Of a stretch of DNA of 64,000 nucleotides, positions 26,974-35,685 are shown piece by piece. Origin of the DNA: RBG-16-66-20 sp035499575 (lineage in GTDB: Bacteria; Pseudomonadota; Gammaproteobacteria; Burkholderiales; SG8-39); NCBI GenBank assembly GCA_035499575.1, contig DATJYN010000115.1, forward strand, positions 1 to 64,000. The letters are read 5' to 3'. Position numbers and translations under genes: made by a program. Numbering within the stretch: position 1 is the stretch's first letter; each line of letters opens with the position of its first letter. Under the pieces are notes generated by a model. It did no database searches. It was given only the letters and a program-made list of their open reading frames with translations, and was not told where the DNA came from.

Positions 26974-28536
26974 GTGGACGCCGAGGTCCTGATCGTCGGC
27001 GCCGGCCCGACCGGGCTGATGCTGGCCAACCAGCTCGGGCGGCGCGGCGTACGCACGCTGATCGTCGACCGGCATGGCGGACCGGCGCGCGAGACGCGGG
27101 CGCTCGGCGTGCAGGCGCGCACCCTGGAGATCTACGCGAAGCTCGGCATCGTCGACCGGGCGCTCGAACTCGGCAAGCGCGGCACGGGCGCCAACCTTTG
27201 GGCGCAAGGACGCAGGATGGCGCGCGTCCCCTTCGGGCAAGCCGGGCAAAGCACAACCCCGTATCCATACATTCTCGTACTGGGCCAGGACGACAACGAA
27301 CGGATCATGGGCGACAAGCTGCATGACTGGGGCATGTCCGTGCAGTGGAATACCGAACTGGTCGGCCTCGAGCAGGAGCCCGGCCATGTCAGCGCGACTC
27401 TGAAGTCCGCCGACGGCGGGACCCGGAAAGTCGCGGCCGCGTGGCTCGCCGGATGCGACGGCGCGCATAGCGCCGTGCGTGAACTGAGCGGCATCGGCTT
27501 CCCGGGCGCCGCCTACGAGCACGTGTTCTTCGTCGCCGATACGGAAGCGGCGGGAACGATGGTGCCAGACGAGGTGAACGTCTACCTCTGGCAGCAGGGC
27601 TTCCACCTGTTCTTCCCGATGCGCGGCAAGGACCACTGGCGGATCGTCGGCATCCTGCCCGCCTCGCTGCGCGGGCGGCAGGACGTGAAATTCGAGGACG
27701 TGATGCCCTCCCTGCGTGGCGAGGCGGGCGCAGAATTGGCGTTCAAGGCCTGCACCTGGTTTTCCACCTACCGCATCCACCACCGCAGTGCAGATCGCTT
27801 CCGCGACCGCCGCTGCTTCCTGCTCGGCGACGCGGCGCACATCCACAGTCCGGTCGGCGCGCAAGGCATGAACACAGGGCTGCAGGACGCCTACGACCTG
27901 GGATGGAAGTTAGCTCTCGTCGCCCAAGGCCGGGCGGATGCCGCGCTGCTGGATTCCTACGAGGAAGAGCGCATTCCGGTCGCGCGCCGGCTGCTGAAGT
28001 CCACCGACCGGGGCTTCACGCTGGCCGTGTCCGACAGCTGGCTCGCCGGCTTCTTTCGCACGCGGATCATCGCCCGGGCGGCCGCCTTTGCGATGAGCCG
28101 CAAGTCGGTCCGGAACTTCGCGTTCCGCGTGGTTTCACAGACCGGCATCCACTACCGCAAGAGCAGCCTGTCCAGCTCGACCGAGAAATTGCCTGAGGGG
28201 GCTCCGCACGCAGGAGATCGTTTCCCCTGGTTGAAGCTAAAGCTACGGCCGAACGGCGCCATTGAAGATCTATATCAGGTGCTAGATGACATGCGGCTCA
28301 ACCTGGTTGTCGTCGGGCAGCCATTACCGCCGAGTCTGGCGGAATTTGGCGAACTGCTGCAGATCCATGGAATACCCACGGACCCGGCCAACGACGCGGA
28401 ACTCGCCCACGCACGGATTCCCCAACCCTCCTTCTACCTGCTGCGTCCCGACGGACATATCGGCCTGTGCGGGCTTCGCCTGGATCCCGCCGCGGTGTCG
28501 CGGTACCTCTCCGAGCGCCTGCGAATCCGCAGCTGA
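26974..28536 (+). CDS. FAD-dependent aromatic-type monooxygenase
   Basis: A 520-residue flavoprotein of the PheA/TfdB/MhpA type. It has the FAD-binding GxGxxG (VLIVGAGPTGLMLA, Gly9-11-14), the DG motif (GCDGAHSAVRE) and the GD motif (LLGDAAHIHSPVGAQGMNTG). The C-terminal 110 residues resemble the thioredoxin-like domain of such hydroxylases (SFYLLRPDGHIGLCGLR). The substrate cannot be told from sequence. GTG 26974 is the only reasonable start; no ribosome-binding site precedes it, because the pilU terminator fills that space. Confidence 0.88.
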   Translation: MDAEVLIVGAGPTGLMLANQLGRRGVRTLIVDRHGGPARETRALGVQARTLEIYAKLGIVDRALELGKRGTGANLWAQGRRMARVPFGQAGQSTTPYPYILVLGQDDNERIMGDKLHDWGMSVQWNTELVGLEQEPGHVSATLKSADGGTRKVAAAWLAGCDGAHSAVRELSGIGFPGAAYEHVFFVADTEAAGTMVPDEVNVYLWQQGFHLFFPMRGKDHWRIVGILPASLRGRQDVKFEDVMPSLRGEAGAELAFKACTWFSTYRIHHRSADRFRDRRCFLLGDAAHIHSPVGAQGMNTGLQDAYDLGWKLALVAQGRADAALLDSYEEERIPVARRLLKSTDRGFTLAVSDSWLAGFFRTRIIARAAAFAMSRKSVRNFAFRVVSQTGIHYRKSSLSSSTEKLPEGAPHAGDRFPWLKLKLRPNGAIEDLYQVLDDMRLNLVVVGQPLPPSLAEFGELLQIHGIPTDPANDAELAHARIPQPSFYLLRPDGHIGLCGLRLDPAAVSRYLSERLRIRS

Positions 28537-28539
28537 GCG

Positions 28540-29676
28540 TCAGCGGCGGTTGCTGCCGGCGACGATGGCGAACTCGAACAGCCGGCACTCGAGCGCGCCG
28601 TTGAAGAGCGGCACGCGGCGCGCGGGCAGCAGGCGCACCAGCTTCGGCAATCGCATGTCGGCGGTAAATAAGTGGCAGCGCCAGCCCGGGTAGTTCTTCT
28701 TCAGCACGCTGCCCAGCTTCGGGTAGAACTCCGCCAATTCTTCCTTGGAACCAATGCGTTCGCCATAAGGCGGGTTGGCGATCATGACGCCGGCGGACGC
28801 CGGCGCCGTTCTCTCGAGGATGTCGGCTTGCTCCAGCTTCACCCAGCGATCCACGCCGGCGGCGGCGATGTTGCGCCGCGCGTCGTTCAGCACGCGGGGA
28901 TCGTGGTCGCTGCCAAATATTTGCAGGGATTTGGGGGGGCTTTTCGAATGGCCGTCCTTTTTCACACGCTCCCACAACGAAGGATCGTATGACTTGAGCT
29001 TCTCGAATCCAAAGTGCCGGCTCGCCCCCGGCGCTCTGCCGCGCGCCATCGCCGCCGCCTCGACCAGCAGCGTAGCGCCACCGCACATCGGATCGAGCAG
29101 CGGCTCTTCCGGTTTCCAGCCCGAGAGCAGCACCAGGCCGGCCGCGAGATTCTCGCGCAGCGGCGCTTCGCCCGCCCCAGCGCGCCAGCCGCGCTTGAAG
29201 AGAGGCTCGCCAGAGGTATCGAGGTAGAACGCGCCGCGCGCGGCCTCGAGGAAGGCATGCACCCTGACGTCGGGGTTGGCGCGGTCGATGTCCGGGCGGC
29301 TGCCCAGCGTTTCGCGGAAGCGGTCGCAGACCGCGTCCTTGATCCGGAGCGTGGCGAAATCCAGGCTCGTCAACGGGCTCTTCTGCGCCGAGACGTTGAC
29401 CCGCAACGTGCGATCCACCGCGAACAGGCGCATCCAATCCACTTTGCGAGCGGCCTCGTGGAGATCGCTATCGTCGCGGTAGTCGAACTCGGCCACGCGC
29501 CAGAGCACGCGCGAGGCTATGCGCGACCAGAGATTGGCCGCATAACAGACACGCCAATCGCCGGCGAAAGCGACGCCGCCGGGAACGGCGGCGGCATTCC
29601 TCGCGCCCAGACCGGTGAGCTCGGCCGAGAGCAGCGGCTCCAAGCCGCGCGGCGCGGAGGCGAAGAAATGCTCCAT
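28540..29676 (-). CDS. THUMP-domain rRNA methyltransferase (RlmL-like)
   Basis: A 378-residue class I methyltransferase with an N-terminal ferredoxin-like/THUMP region (residues 1-155) and a catalytic domain with LLDPMCGGATLLVEAAAMA and the base-binding NPPYGER. It corresponds to the RlmL half of E. coli RlmKL, which makes m2G2445 in 23S rRNA; here RlmK is not fused. The ATG shares bases with the hemJ stop (TAATG). The frame runs further upstream into hemJ, but the family N-terminus MEHFFASAPRGLEPLL marks the start. Confidence 0.85.
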   Translation of the reverse strand: MEHFFASAPRGLEPLLSAELTGLGARNAAAVPGGVAFAGDWRVCYAANLWSRIASRVLWRVAEFDYRDDSDLHEAARKVDWMRLFAVDRTLRVNVSAQKSPLTSLDFATLRIKDAVCDRFRETLGSRPDIDRANPDVRVHAFLEAARGAFYLDTSGEPLFKRGWRAGAGEAPLRENLAAGLVLLSGWKPEEPLLDPMCGGATLLVEAAAMARGRAPGASRHFGFEKLKSYDPSLWERVKKDGHSKSPPKSLQIFGSDHDPRVLNDARRNIAAAGVDRWVKLEQADILERTAPASAGVMIANPPYGERIGSKEELAEFYPKLGSVLKKNYPGWRCHLFTADMRLPKLVRLLPARRVPLFNGALECRLFEFAIVAGSNRR

Positions 29677-30098
29677 TACCAGGGCTTCAGTACGACGAGC
29701 AGGACGATGCCGACCAGGACCGCGACCGGGAACTCGTTGAACCAGCGGTACCAGAGGTGGCTGCGGGCGTTGCGCTCCTTGCGGAAATCGATCATCAGCT
29801 TGCCGCACCAGGCGTGGTAGGCGACCAGCACTGCGACCAGCGCGAGCTTGGCGTGCAGCCACAGACCCGCGCCCTGGAACCAGCCCAGCCAGAGCCAGAG
29901 GCCGAACAGGATGGTCATCACCGCGCCGGGCGTGGCGATGCCCCAGTAGAGCTTGCGTTCCATCAGCTTGAAGCGCTCGATCGAGATCCGATCCTGCGCC
30001 TGCGCGTGATAGACGAAGAGGCGCGGCAGGTAAAGCAGCCCCGCGAGCCAGGTCACCATGAAGACGATATGCAGCGATTTGACCAGCAACATCATCAT
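29676..30098 (-). CDS. hemJ: Protoporphyrinogen IX oxidase HemJ
   Basis: A 140-residue inner-membrane protein with four helices that oxidises protoporphyrinogen IX in heme synthesis. The conserved His10 (KSLHIVFMVTWLAGLLYLPR), the FKLMERKLYWGIATPG segment and the C-terminal WYRWFNEFPV match HemJ. Three ATG codons are in tandem; the first overlaps the upstream stop (ATGA). Heme is also served by hemL near 59 kb. Confidence 0.93.
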   Translation of the reverse strand: MMMLLVKSLHIVFMVTWLAGLLYLPRLFVYHAQAQDRISIERFKLMERKLYWGIATPGAVMTILFGLWLWLGWFQGAGLWLHAKLALVAVLVAYHAWCGKLMIDFRKERNARSHLWYRWFNEFPVAVLVGIVLLVVLKPW

Positions 30099-30703
30099 TT
30101 CCAGCCGTTCCGGATAATCGCGCGCAGGATGTTCAGGCGGCGATGGAAGAAATGGTCGGCGCCCGGCACCACCACCACCGGCAGGTCCTGCGGCAGCGCC
30201 CAGGCCAGCACATCCGCAAGCAGCACCGTCGTGTCCACTTCGCCGTGGATCAGGATCGTGTCCGGCGGCACGGGCATTGCCTCCAGATGCTTGACGGCGA
30301 GACCGACGAGAGCCATCCGCGAGGGCGGGTTTCCCTCCTTTGCAAGGCGCTGCGCCAGCTTCGTCTGCACGGCCGCGCCAAACGAAAAACCGGCCAGCAC
30401 CGGCCTGTCGGCCTTCAGCTGCGCGAGCACCGCAGCCAGGTCGTCGACCTCGCCGCGGCCCTCGTCATGCACGCCCTCGCTTGCGCCGACGCCCCTGAAA
30501 TTCGGGCGCCAGGCGGTGTAGTTCAACTCGACGAACGCTCGGGCCAACGTCTGGACCACCTTGTTGTCGAGCGCCCCGCCGAACAGCGGGTGCGGATGGG
30601 CGACCAGCGCGACGCCGCGCGAGTTTCCGCCCTCGGGTTCATCGACGGCGCATTCTATTTTTCCAGCCGGCCCCGCGATGAATTCGCGCCGCGCCAACGG
30701 CAT
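30095..30703 (-). CDS. Alpha/beta hydrolase
   Basis: A 202-residue small hydrolase related to the YcjY/dienelactone group. The oxyanion region VALVAHPHPLFGG, the nucleophile elbow AGFSFGAAV, the acid in ILIHGEVDTTV and the His in VPGADHFFH are all in place. The substrate is unknown. It overlaps both neighbours by stop/start sharing (TGATG with the ferredoxin gene, ATGA with hemJ). Confidence 0.85.
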   Translation of the reverse strand: MPLARREFIAGPAGKIECAVDEPEGGNSRGVALVAHPHPLFGGALDNKVVQTLARAFVELNYTAWRPNFRGVGASEGVHDEGRGEVDDLAAVLAQLKADRPVLAGFSFGAAVQTKLAQRLAKEGNPPSRMALVGLAVKHLEAMPVPPDTILIHGEVDTTVLLADVLAWALPQDLPVVVVPGADHFFHRRLNILRAIIRNGWK

Positions 30704-31014
30704 CAGATGCGCAGCCGCTCGACGATGCGGCCGTGCTCCAGGTGCTCCTCGACAATTTCATCGATATCGGCACGGTCGACGTAGGTGTACCAAACCGCTT
30801 CCGGGTAGACGACGATGCAGGGACCTTCCTCGCAGCGGTCGAGGCAGCCGGCCTGGTTGACGCGCACCTTACCCTGCCCGGCCAGTCCGGCTTCCTTGAC
30901 GCGTTTCTTCGCGTAATCGCGCAGTTCCGAGGCGCCCTTGGCGTTGCAGGAGGGCCGGTCGTTGCCTTCGCGCTGGTTGCAACAGAAAAAAATGTGGCGT
31001 TCGTAATACGACAT
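30703..31014 (-). CDS. Thioredoxin-like [2Fe-2S] ferredoxin
   Basis: A 103-residue protein of the thioredoxin-fold ferredoxin family. Cys11, Cys12, Cys23, Cys57, Cys61 and Cys66 are available, and the pattern HIFFCCNQR...SC and AGCLDRCEEGPCIVVYPE is typical of the cluster site. The redox partner is unknown. It leads a set of four overlapping leftward genes that also holds hemJ. Confidence 0.9.
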   Translation of the reverse strand: MSYYERHIFFCCNQREGNDRPSCNAKGASELRDYAKKRVKEAGLAGQGKVRVNQAGCLDRCEEGPCIVVYPEAVWYTYVDRADIDEIVEEHLEHGRIVERLRI

Positions 31015-31035
31015 GCGTCAATTTTACCGGAGCAC

Positions 31036-32088
31036 CTAGCGTCGCCGTGCGGCGAGATAGACCAGATACACCAGCGCAGCGAACGGCCAGGCCGCCGACA
31101 CCAGCCGCGTCAGGCCGTTGAAGTTCAGGAAATGGCCTTGCGCCCACACCTTGAGTGTCTCCGTGAAATACGGGTTCGGCGGCGAAAGATTCACCAGCAC
31201 GGTCGCAGCCATCAGCAGCGCCGCGGCTGCCGCAAGGCGAGCGACGCGCGGCAGCTGCAACCCGGCGTACGCCAGCGCGGCGCCCGCCGCGAGACCGAAC
31301 TGCGCGCCGGGCGTCAGCCAGGCCAGCACGTGCTCTGCCTGCATGAGGATTGCGAAGGCGAGCGTCTTCACCGCCAGCGCGAGCAGGATGAATACCGCCA
31401 GCAGGCGGCGCACCGGCGCACCCTCGCGCACGCACGCGGAAGCCAGCAACGCCACCGCGGCAAGGTTTGCCGCCGTCGTCACGGTTTCGACGTAGACGAA
31501 GAGCTCCGCTTCGTGCCGCTCGCCCACCGCGCCGGCGAACAGATCGCGCAAGTCGCCGGTGCCGAACAGCAGCGTCGCGGGATTGAGCTGGGCGAATAGC
31601 CACAGCCCGAGCAGCGTCAGTCCCAGGTCGGCGGCGGCGCCAGGTGCGAGCGCCTCGGCGCGCAGGCGCTGCAGCGGCCCGCCGGCGAGCAGAGTCGACG
31701 AGAAAAGCCCGCCCGCCATTGCGCCGGCGGCCGCGCCGGCGACGTTCGCGATGACGTCGAGATTGGAGGGGATGCGGGCCGGGAGGAAGCTCTGTGCAGT
31801 CTCCAGCGAAAGCGAAAGCACGGCGCCGGTCAAAACCGCAGCCGATACGGCCGCCGGCACCCTGAGGCGCGCACCGGTCGCCAAGACGCACAACAGGCCG
31901 TAAGGAACGTAGCCGAAGAAGTTCGCCGCCATATCGAAGGCCGTGACATAACGCGGCCAGGGCGCGCCGACGAAGGCAAGCACCGGGCCGCCGGGATCCC
32001 GCCAACCGGAGAGCGGGTAGAGCGACGCGTAAACGACGAGCAGAACGTAGACAGCGAGGAGGAATCTCGCGAGAGGGGAGTCGCGCAA
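31036..32088 (-). CDS. VanZ-like multi-spanning membrane protein
   Basis: A 350-residue protein with about ten hydrophobic helices. The N-terminal 130 residues carry the VanZ-like pattern (YASLYPLSGWRDP, DMAANFFGYVPYGLLCVL, SLSLETAQSFLPARIPSNLDVIANVAGA). The C-terminal half is a further membrane domain I do not recognise. The start is probably TTG 32088, one base after the symporter stop; no ATG or GTG lies near the conserved start. VanZ proteins are linked to glycopeptide tolerance, but the function here is open. Confidence 0.8.
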   Translation of the reverse strand: MRDSPLARFLLAVYVLLVVYASLYPLSGWRDPGGPVLAFVGAPWPRYVTAFDMAANFFGYVPYGLLCVLATGARLRVPAAVSAAVLTGAVLSLSLETAQSFLPARIPSNLDVIANVAGAAAGAMAGGLFSSTLLAGGPLQRLRAEALAPGAAADLGLTLLGLWLFAQLNPATLLFGTGDLRDLFAGAVGERHEAELFVYVETVTTAANLAAVALLASACVREGAPVRRLLAVFILLALAVKTLAFAILMQAEHVLAWLTPGAQFGLAAGAALAYAGLQLPRVARLAAAAALLMAATVLVNLSPPNPYFTETLKVWAQGHFLNFNGLTRLVSAAWPFAALVYLVYLAARRR

Positions 32089-32089
32089 C

Positions 32090-33526
32090 CTAGCTCTTGC
32101 GGTGTTCGTGGGCGACGGTGCGCCCTTGTGGGATGAGCGAACCCATCGCCATGCCGAACACTGAAAACACCAGGCCGACCAGGGGCGACGGCACCGTCGC
32201 ATCCGGAGCCACCGCATCCGCGATCAGCCAGGCGACGAGCCCGAACACGGCGGACAGGATGGCGCCCGCGTTGTTCGCGCGCTTCCAGAAAATGCCGGCG
32301 GCGAGCGGCACGAAGGCGCTCACCAGGGTCACGGTATAGGCATTCTGGACCATGTCGTACATGGTCCTCTTGGAATTGAGCGCGAACAGCAATGCCGCCA
32401 GCGTGAACGAGACCAGGACCAGGCGCAGCGTCAGCAGGAACTGGCGGTCGCTCATGCGCGGGAAGCGCGGCTTGATGATGTTCTCGGTGCACAGCGAGCT
32501 CGGCGCGATGATCGCGCCGCTCGCCGTCGACAGGATCGCTGACAGCAGGGCGCCGAAAAACAGCACTTGGATCCATAGCGGCGTCCTGCTCAGGATGAAT
32601 GACGGCAGGATCCGCTGCATCTCTCGCGCGTCTTCAGTGGACAGCAGATTGCCGAGCGACGGGTCGATCATCAAGCCCGCGTAGACGATGTAGATCGGCA
32701 CGAAGGCGAAGCTGAAGTAGACGGCGCCGCCGAGAAGCGTGCCGAGAATCGCCGTTTTCTCGTTCTTGGCGGAAGTCACGCGCTGGAAGATGTCCTGCTG
32801 GGGAATGGAGCCGATCGCCAGCGTAAGGAAGGACGTAACGAAGGCCAGCCATTCCTTGGTGCCCGCCTTGGGCCAGAATTCGAAGCGGCCCGCCTCCGAC
32901 GCGGCAGCGAGGACCTTGCCCGGTCCGCCGGCCATGTCGCCTACGACCCAGGCGATCAGCACCACGCCGACGATGATCATCACGGACTGGAACAGGTCGG
33001 TCATTGCCACCGACCACATCCCCCCCCAAATTGTGTAGCCCAGCACCACTGCGGAGCCGAGGATGATGCCGTTCTCCAGGGAAATCGTTCCCCCGGTGAG
33101 GGTGGAGAAGGCGAGGCCCAGCGCGGTGAGCTGCGCGGCCGTCCAGCCGAGGTACGAGACGGCGATGACGACGCTGGTACCCAGCTCCATCGTGCGTCCG
33201 TAGCGCTTGCGGTAGAAATCGCCGATCGTGAGGAGATCCATCCGGTAGAACGCCCGCGCGAAGAACAGCGCCACGATCACCAGGCAGAAAGACGAGCCGA
33301 ACGGGTCGGCGATGATGCCGCCCAGCCCCGTCTTGGCGAACTCCGCGGATACCGACAGCACGGTTTCCGCGCCGAACCAGGTAGCGAATACCGTCGCGGT
33401 GTTCATGTAGAGCGGCAAGCTCCTGCCGGCCACCACGTAGTCCTTGGAATTCTGCACGCGCCTGGCGGCCCACAGACCGATGCCGATCGTGACAAGCAGG
33501 TACAGGACGACAAATGCGATCAGCAT
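32090..33526 (-). CDS. Sodium:solute symporter family transporter
   Basis: A 478-residue inner-membrane transporter with about 13 helices. The SSS pattern is clear: VQNSKDYVVAGRSLPLYMN, ATWFGAETVLSVSAEF, GDFYRKRYGR and LSTASGAIIAPSSL. Likely substrates of the family are amino acids, sugars or carboxylates; none is indicated. The start is ATG 33526 at the first membrane helix. It lies 16 bases after ubiB and one base before the VanZ-like gene. Confidence 0.9.
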   Translation of the reverse strand: MLIAFVVLYLLVTIGIGLWAARRVQNSKDYVVAGRSLPLYMNTATVFATWFGAETVLSVSAEFAKTGLGGIIADPFGSSFCLVIVALFFARAFYRMDLLTIGDFYRKRYGRTMELGTSVVIAVSYLGWTAAQLTALGLAFSTLTGGTISLENGIILGSAVVLGYTIWGGMWSVAMTDLFQSVMIIVGVVLIAWVVGDMAGGPGKVLAAASEAGRFEFWPKAGTKEWLAFVTSFLTLAIGSIPQQDIFQRVTSAKNEKTAILGTLLGGAVYFSFAFVPIYIVYAGLMIDPSLGNLLSTEDAREMQRILPSFILSRTPLWIQVLFFGALLSAILSTASGAIIAPSSLCTENIIKPRFPRMSDRQFLLTLRLVLVSFTLAALLFALNSKRTMYDMVQNAYTVTLVSAFVPLAAGIFWKRANNAGAILSAVFGLVAWLIADAVAPDATVPSPLVGLVFSVFGMAMGSLIPQGRTVAHEHRKS

Positions 33527-33542
33527 GGCAGGCGCATCATAA

Positions 33543-35033
33543 TCAGAACAGAAACACCCCCACAAGAACCACGCCGGCCGCCAGGACGGCGACCAGCGCG
33601 GCCAGCAAGTCGTTGCGGCGCCGGTTCTCCGCCGCGAGGCGCTCCAGATCGGTGCGCAATTCCACCATACGATCCTCCGCCAGCAGCCGGTGCAATAGGC
33701 GCGGAAGCACCGGCAGCGTCTGTGCCCAGTACGGCGCTTCGCGCCTGAGCGCGCGCAGCAGGCCGCGCCAACCTACCTGCTCGCTCATCCAGCGCTCGAG
33801 GAAGGGTTTGGCGGTCCGCCAGAGGTCGAGGTCGGGATCGAGTTCGCGGCCCAGGCCCTCGACGTTGAGCAGCGTCTTCTGCAACATCACCAGCTGCGGC
33901 TGGATCTCGACGCCGAAGCGGCGCGAGGTCTGGAACAGGCGCAGCAGCAGCCTGCCGAAATAGATCTCCCTAAGCGGCCGCGCGAAGATCGGTTCGCAGA
34001 CGGCGCGGATCGCGGCCTCGAAATCGTCCAGCCGCGTGCCGGCCGGCACCCAGCCTGCGTCCAGGTGCGCCTGCGCCACGCGCCGGTAGTCGCGGTTGAA
34101 AAAGGCGAGGAAGTTCTGCGCCAAGTAGCTTTTATCCGTTTCGGACAGCGTGCCCATGATGCCGAAGTCGAGCGCGATGTATTTGCCGCGCGTTTCCCCC
34201 TCCGTGGATACGAGGATGTTGCCGGGATGCATGTCGGCATGGAAAAAACCGTCGCGGAACACCTGCGTGAAGAAGATTTCCACGCCGGCACGCGCGAGCG
34301 CCGGGATGTCGACGCCTTTCTCCCTCAGGATCTCGACCTTGGAAATCGGCGTGCCGCGCATGCGCTCCATCACCATCACGCGCTGCGAGCAATAGTCCCA
34401 GTACACTTTCGGCACCGCGAGCAGCGGGGATTGCTCGAAATTGCGCCGCAACAGCGATGCGTTCGCCGCCTCGCGGACCAGGTCCAGTTCTTCATCGAGG
34501 TGGCGAGCGAATTCGGCAACCACTTCGCGCGGCTTCAGCCGCGGCCCGTCCGCCCAGAAGCGCTCCAGCAAGCCGGCCGCCGTTTCCATCAGCAGCACAT
34601 CCTCGGCGATCGCCCGCTCCACGCCCGGCCGCAGTACCTTGACCGCGACTTCGGTGCCGTCCTTCAGCACACCCAAGTGCACCTGCGCGACAGATGCGCT
34701 GGCGACGGGCTCTTTTTCGAACTTGCCGAATGCTTGCTCAATCGTCTTGCCCAGCGATCGCTCGACCTCACCGGCGGCAAGCCCGGCGTCGAACGGCGGC
34801 ACCCTGTCCTGGAGCTTCGCAAGCTCGTCAGCGATGTCCGCGGGCAGCAGGTCGCGCCGCGTGGACAGTATCTGCCCGAACTTGACGAAGATCGGACCCA
34901 GCGTCTCGAGCGCTTCGCGCAATTGCTTGCCCCTCGTCGGATCAGGTTCGCCCGCGAAGCGCGGCAGGAAACGGTACAGGCGAAAACGCAGGCCGACGTG
35001 CAGGATGCGAACGAGGCGCAGCAGGTTGCCCAT
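33543..35033 (-). CDS. ubiB: UbiB ubiquinone-synthesis ATPase/kinase-like protein
   Basis: A 496-residue protein-kinase-like (ABC1/ADCK) family member. The KxGQ motif (VKFGQILSTRRDLLP), the Ala-rich loop (ASASVAQVHLG), the catalytic DMHPGNI and the metal-binding ALDFGIMG are present. Two C-terminal membrane helices (DLLAALVAVLAAGVVLVGVFLF-like tail) anchor it. It supports ubiquinone assembly through ATPase activity. ubiJ precedes it by one base. Confidence 0.95.
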   Translation of the reverse strand: MGNLLRLVRILHVGLRFRLYRFLPRFAGEPDPTRGKQLREALETLGPIFVKFGQILSTRRDLLPADIADELAKLQDRVPPFDAGLAAGEVERSLGKTIEQAFGKFEKEPVASASVAQVHLGVLKDGTEVAVKVLRPGVERAIAEDVLLMETAAGLLERFWADGPRLKPREVVAEFARHLDEELDLVREAANASLLRRNFEQSPLLAVPKVYWDYCSQRVMVMERMRGTPISKVEILREKGVDIPALARAGVEIFFTQVFRDGFFHADMHPGNILVSTEGETRGKYIALDFGIMGTLSETDKSYLAQNFLAFFNRDYRRVAQAHLDAGWVPAGTRLDDFEAAIRAVCEPIFARPLREIYFGRLLLRLFQTSRRFGVEIQPQLVMLQKTLLNVEGLGRELDPDLDLWRTAKPFLERWMSEQVGWRGLLRALRREAPYWAQTLPVLPRLLHRLLAEDRMVELRTDLERLAAENRRRNDLLAALVAVLAAGVVLVGVFLF

Positions 35034-35034
35034 C

Positions 35035-35613
35035 TCAGCGGCCGAGCCGGTCTACGCGCTTTTCCAGGCGCTCCAGGGCATCGCGCAGTCGAGCCTGCGA
35101 GCTGCCGATCTCGTCCAATTCTGCGCGTATGACCAGCAAGGGCTTTTCTTCGGTCGCATATTCGACCAGGGCCTCGGCGACGCGCTGCGCCGCATCGACA
35201 TGCCAGGCCGCAACCCCGCGCGCAAGTCGGCTAACGCGGCGGGCCGCGACGTCGCCGACGACTTTGGCGACCTCCTCCTCCACGTCCCAGCGCAGGTGGC
35301 GGAACAAGAACATGACCTCGTTAGCCAGGCGCGCATTGCCTTCGATCCGGATCGCGCGCAGGAAATGTGCCTCGCCTTTTAGCGCGGCGGCAGGCGCATC
35401 CGGACCGACGGTGATGACCAGCGACGGGTTTGCCGCCACGTCGGGCGGGGCCGCCAGCCTGCCCTCGGGCGTGACCGTGAAGCGCAGCGCCGGCAGCGGC
35501 GACAAGCGCAACTCCAGCGCTTCGCCGGCGAACGGCGCCAGGCGCTCGCGCGACCAAGGCTCCGAATCGAGCAGGAAATTCAGGCCGGCGGCGAAGGGTG
35601 ATTCAAATTTCAT
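35035..35613 (-). CDS. ubiJ: UbiJ ubiquinone-synthesis accessory factor
   Basis: A 192-residue protein with an N-terminal SCP2 lipid-binding domain (LRLSPLPALRFTVTPEGRL, SLVITVGPDAPAAALKGE) and a C-terminal coiled coil (ARLRDALERLEKRVDRLGR). UbiJ binds quinone lipids and helps hold the Ubi metabolon. The order ubiE ... ubiJ-ubiB is conserved, though here a Tim44-like gene and terminator lie between ubiE and ubiJ. Confidence 0.9.
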   Translation of the reverse strand: MKFESPFAAGLNFLLDSEPWSRERLAPFAGEALELRLSPLPALRFTVTPEGRLAAPPDVAANPSLVITVGPDAPAAALKGEAHFLRAIRIEGNARLANEVMFLFRHLRWDVEEEVAKVVGDVAARRVSRLARGVAAWHVDAAQRVAEALVEYATEEKPLLVIRAELDEIGSSQARLRDALERLEKRVDRLGR

Positions 35614-35637
35614 GAGTTAGATGCGGGGTCGAAAATG

Positions 35638-35669
35638 CGAAAGGCCACCCTGAGGTGGCCTTTCGTTTT
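35638..35669 (-). terminator. Perfect 12-bp hairpin between the Tim44-like gene and ubiJ
   Basis: CGAAAGGCCACC (35638-35649) pairs exactly with GGTGGCCTTTCG (35654-35665), loop CTGA. On the leftward strand it is followed by CATTTTC, on the rightward strand by TTTT. It should end transcripts of the Tim44-like gene and so separate ubiE from ubiJ-ubiB, which would then need their own promoter within about 25 bases or read-through. Confidence 0.85.
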
Positions 35670-35685
35670 AAAGCCAGATGGGAGA

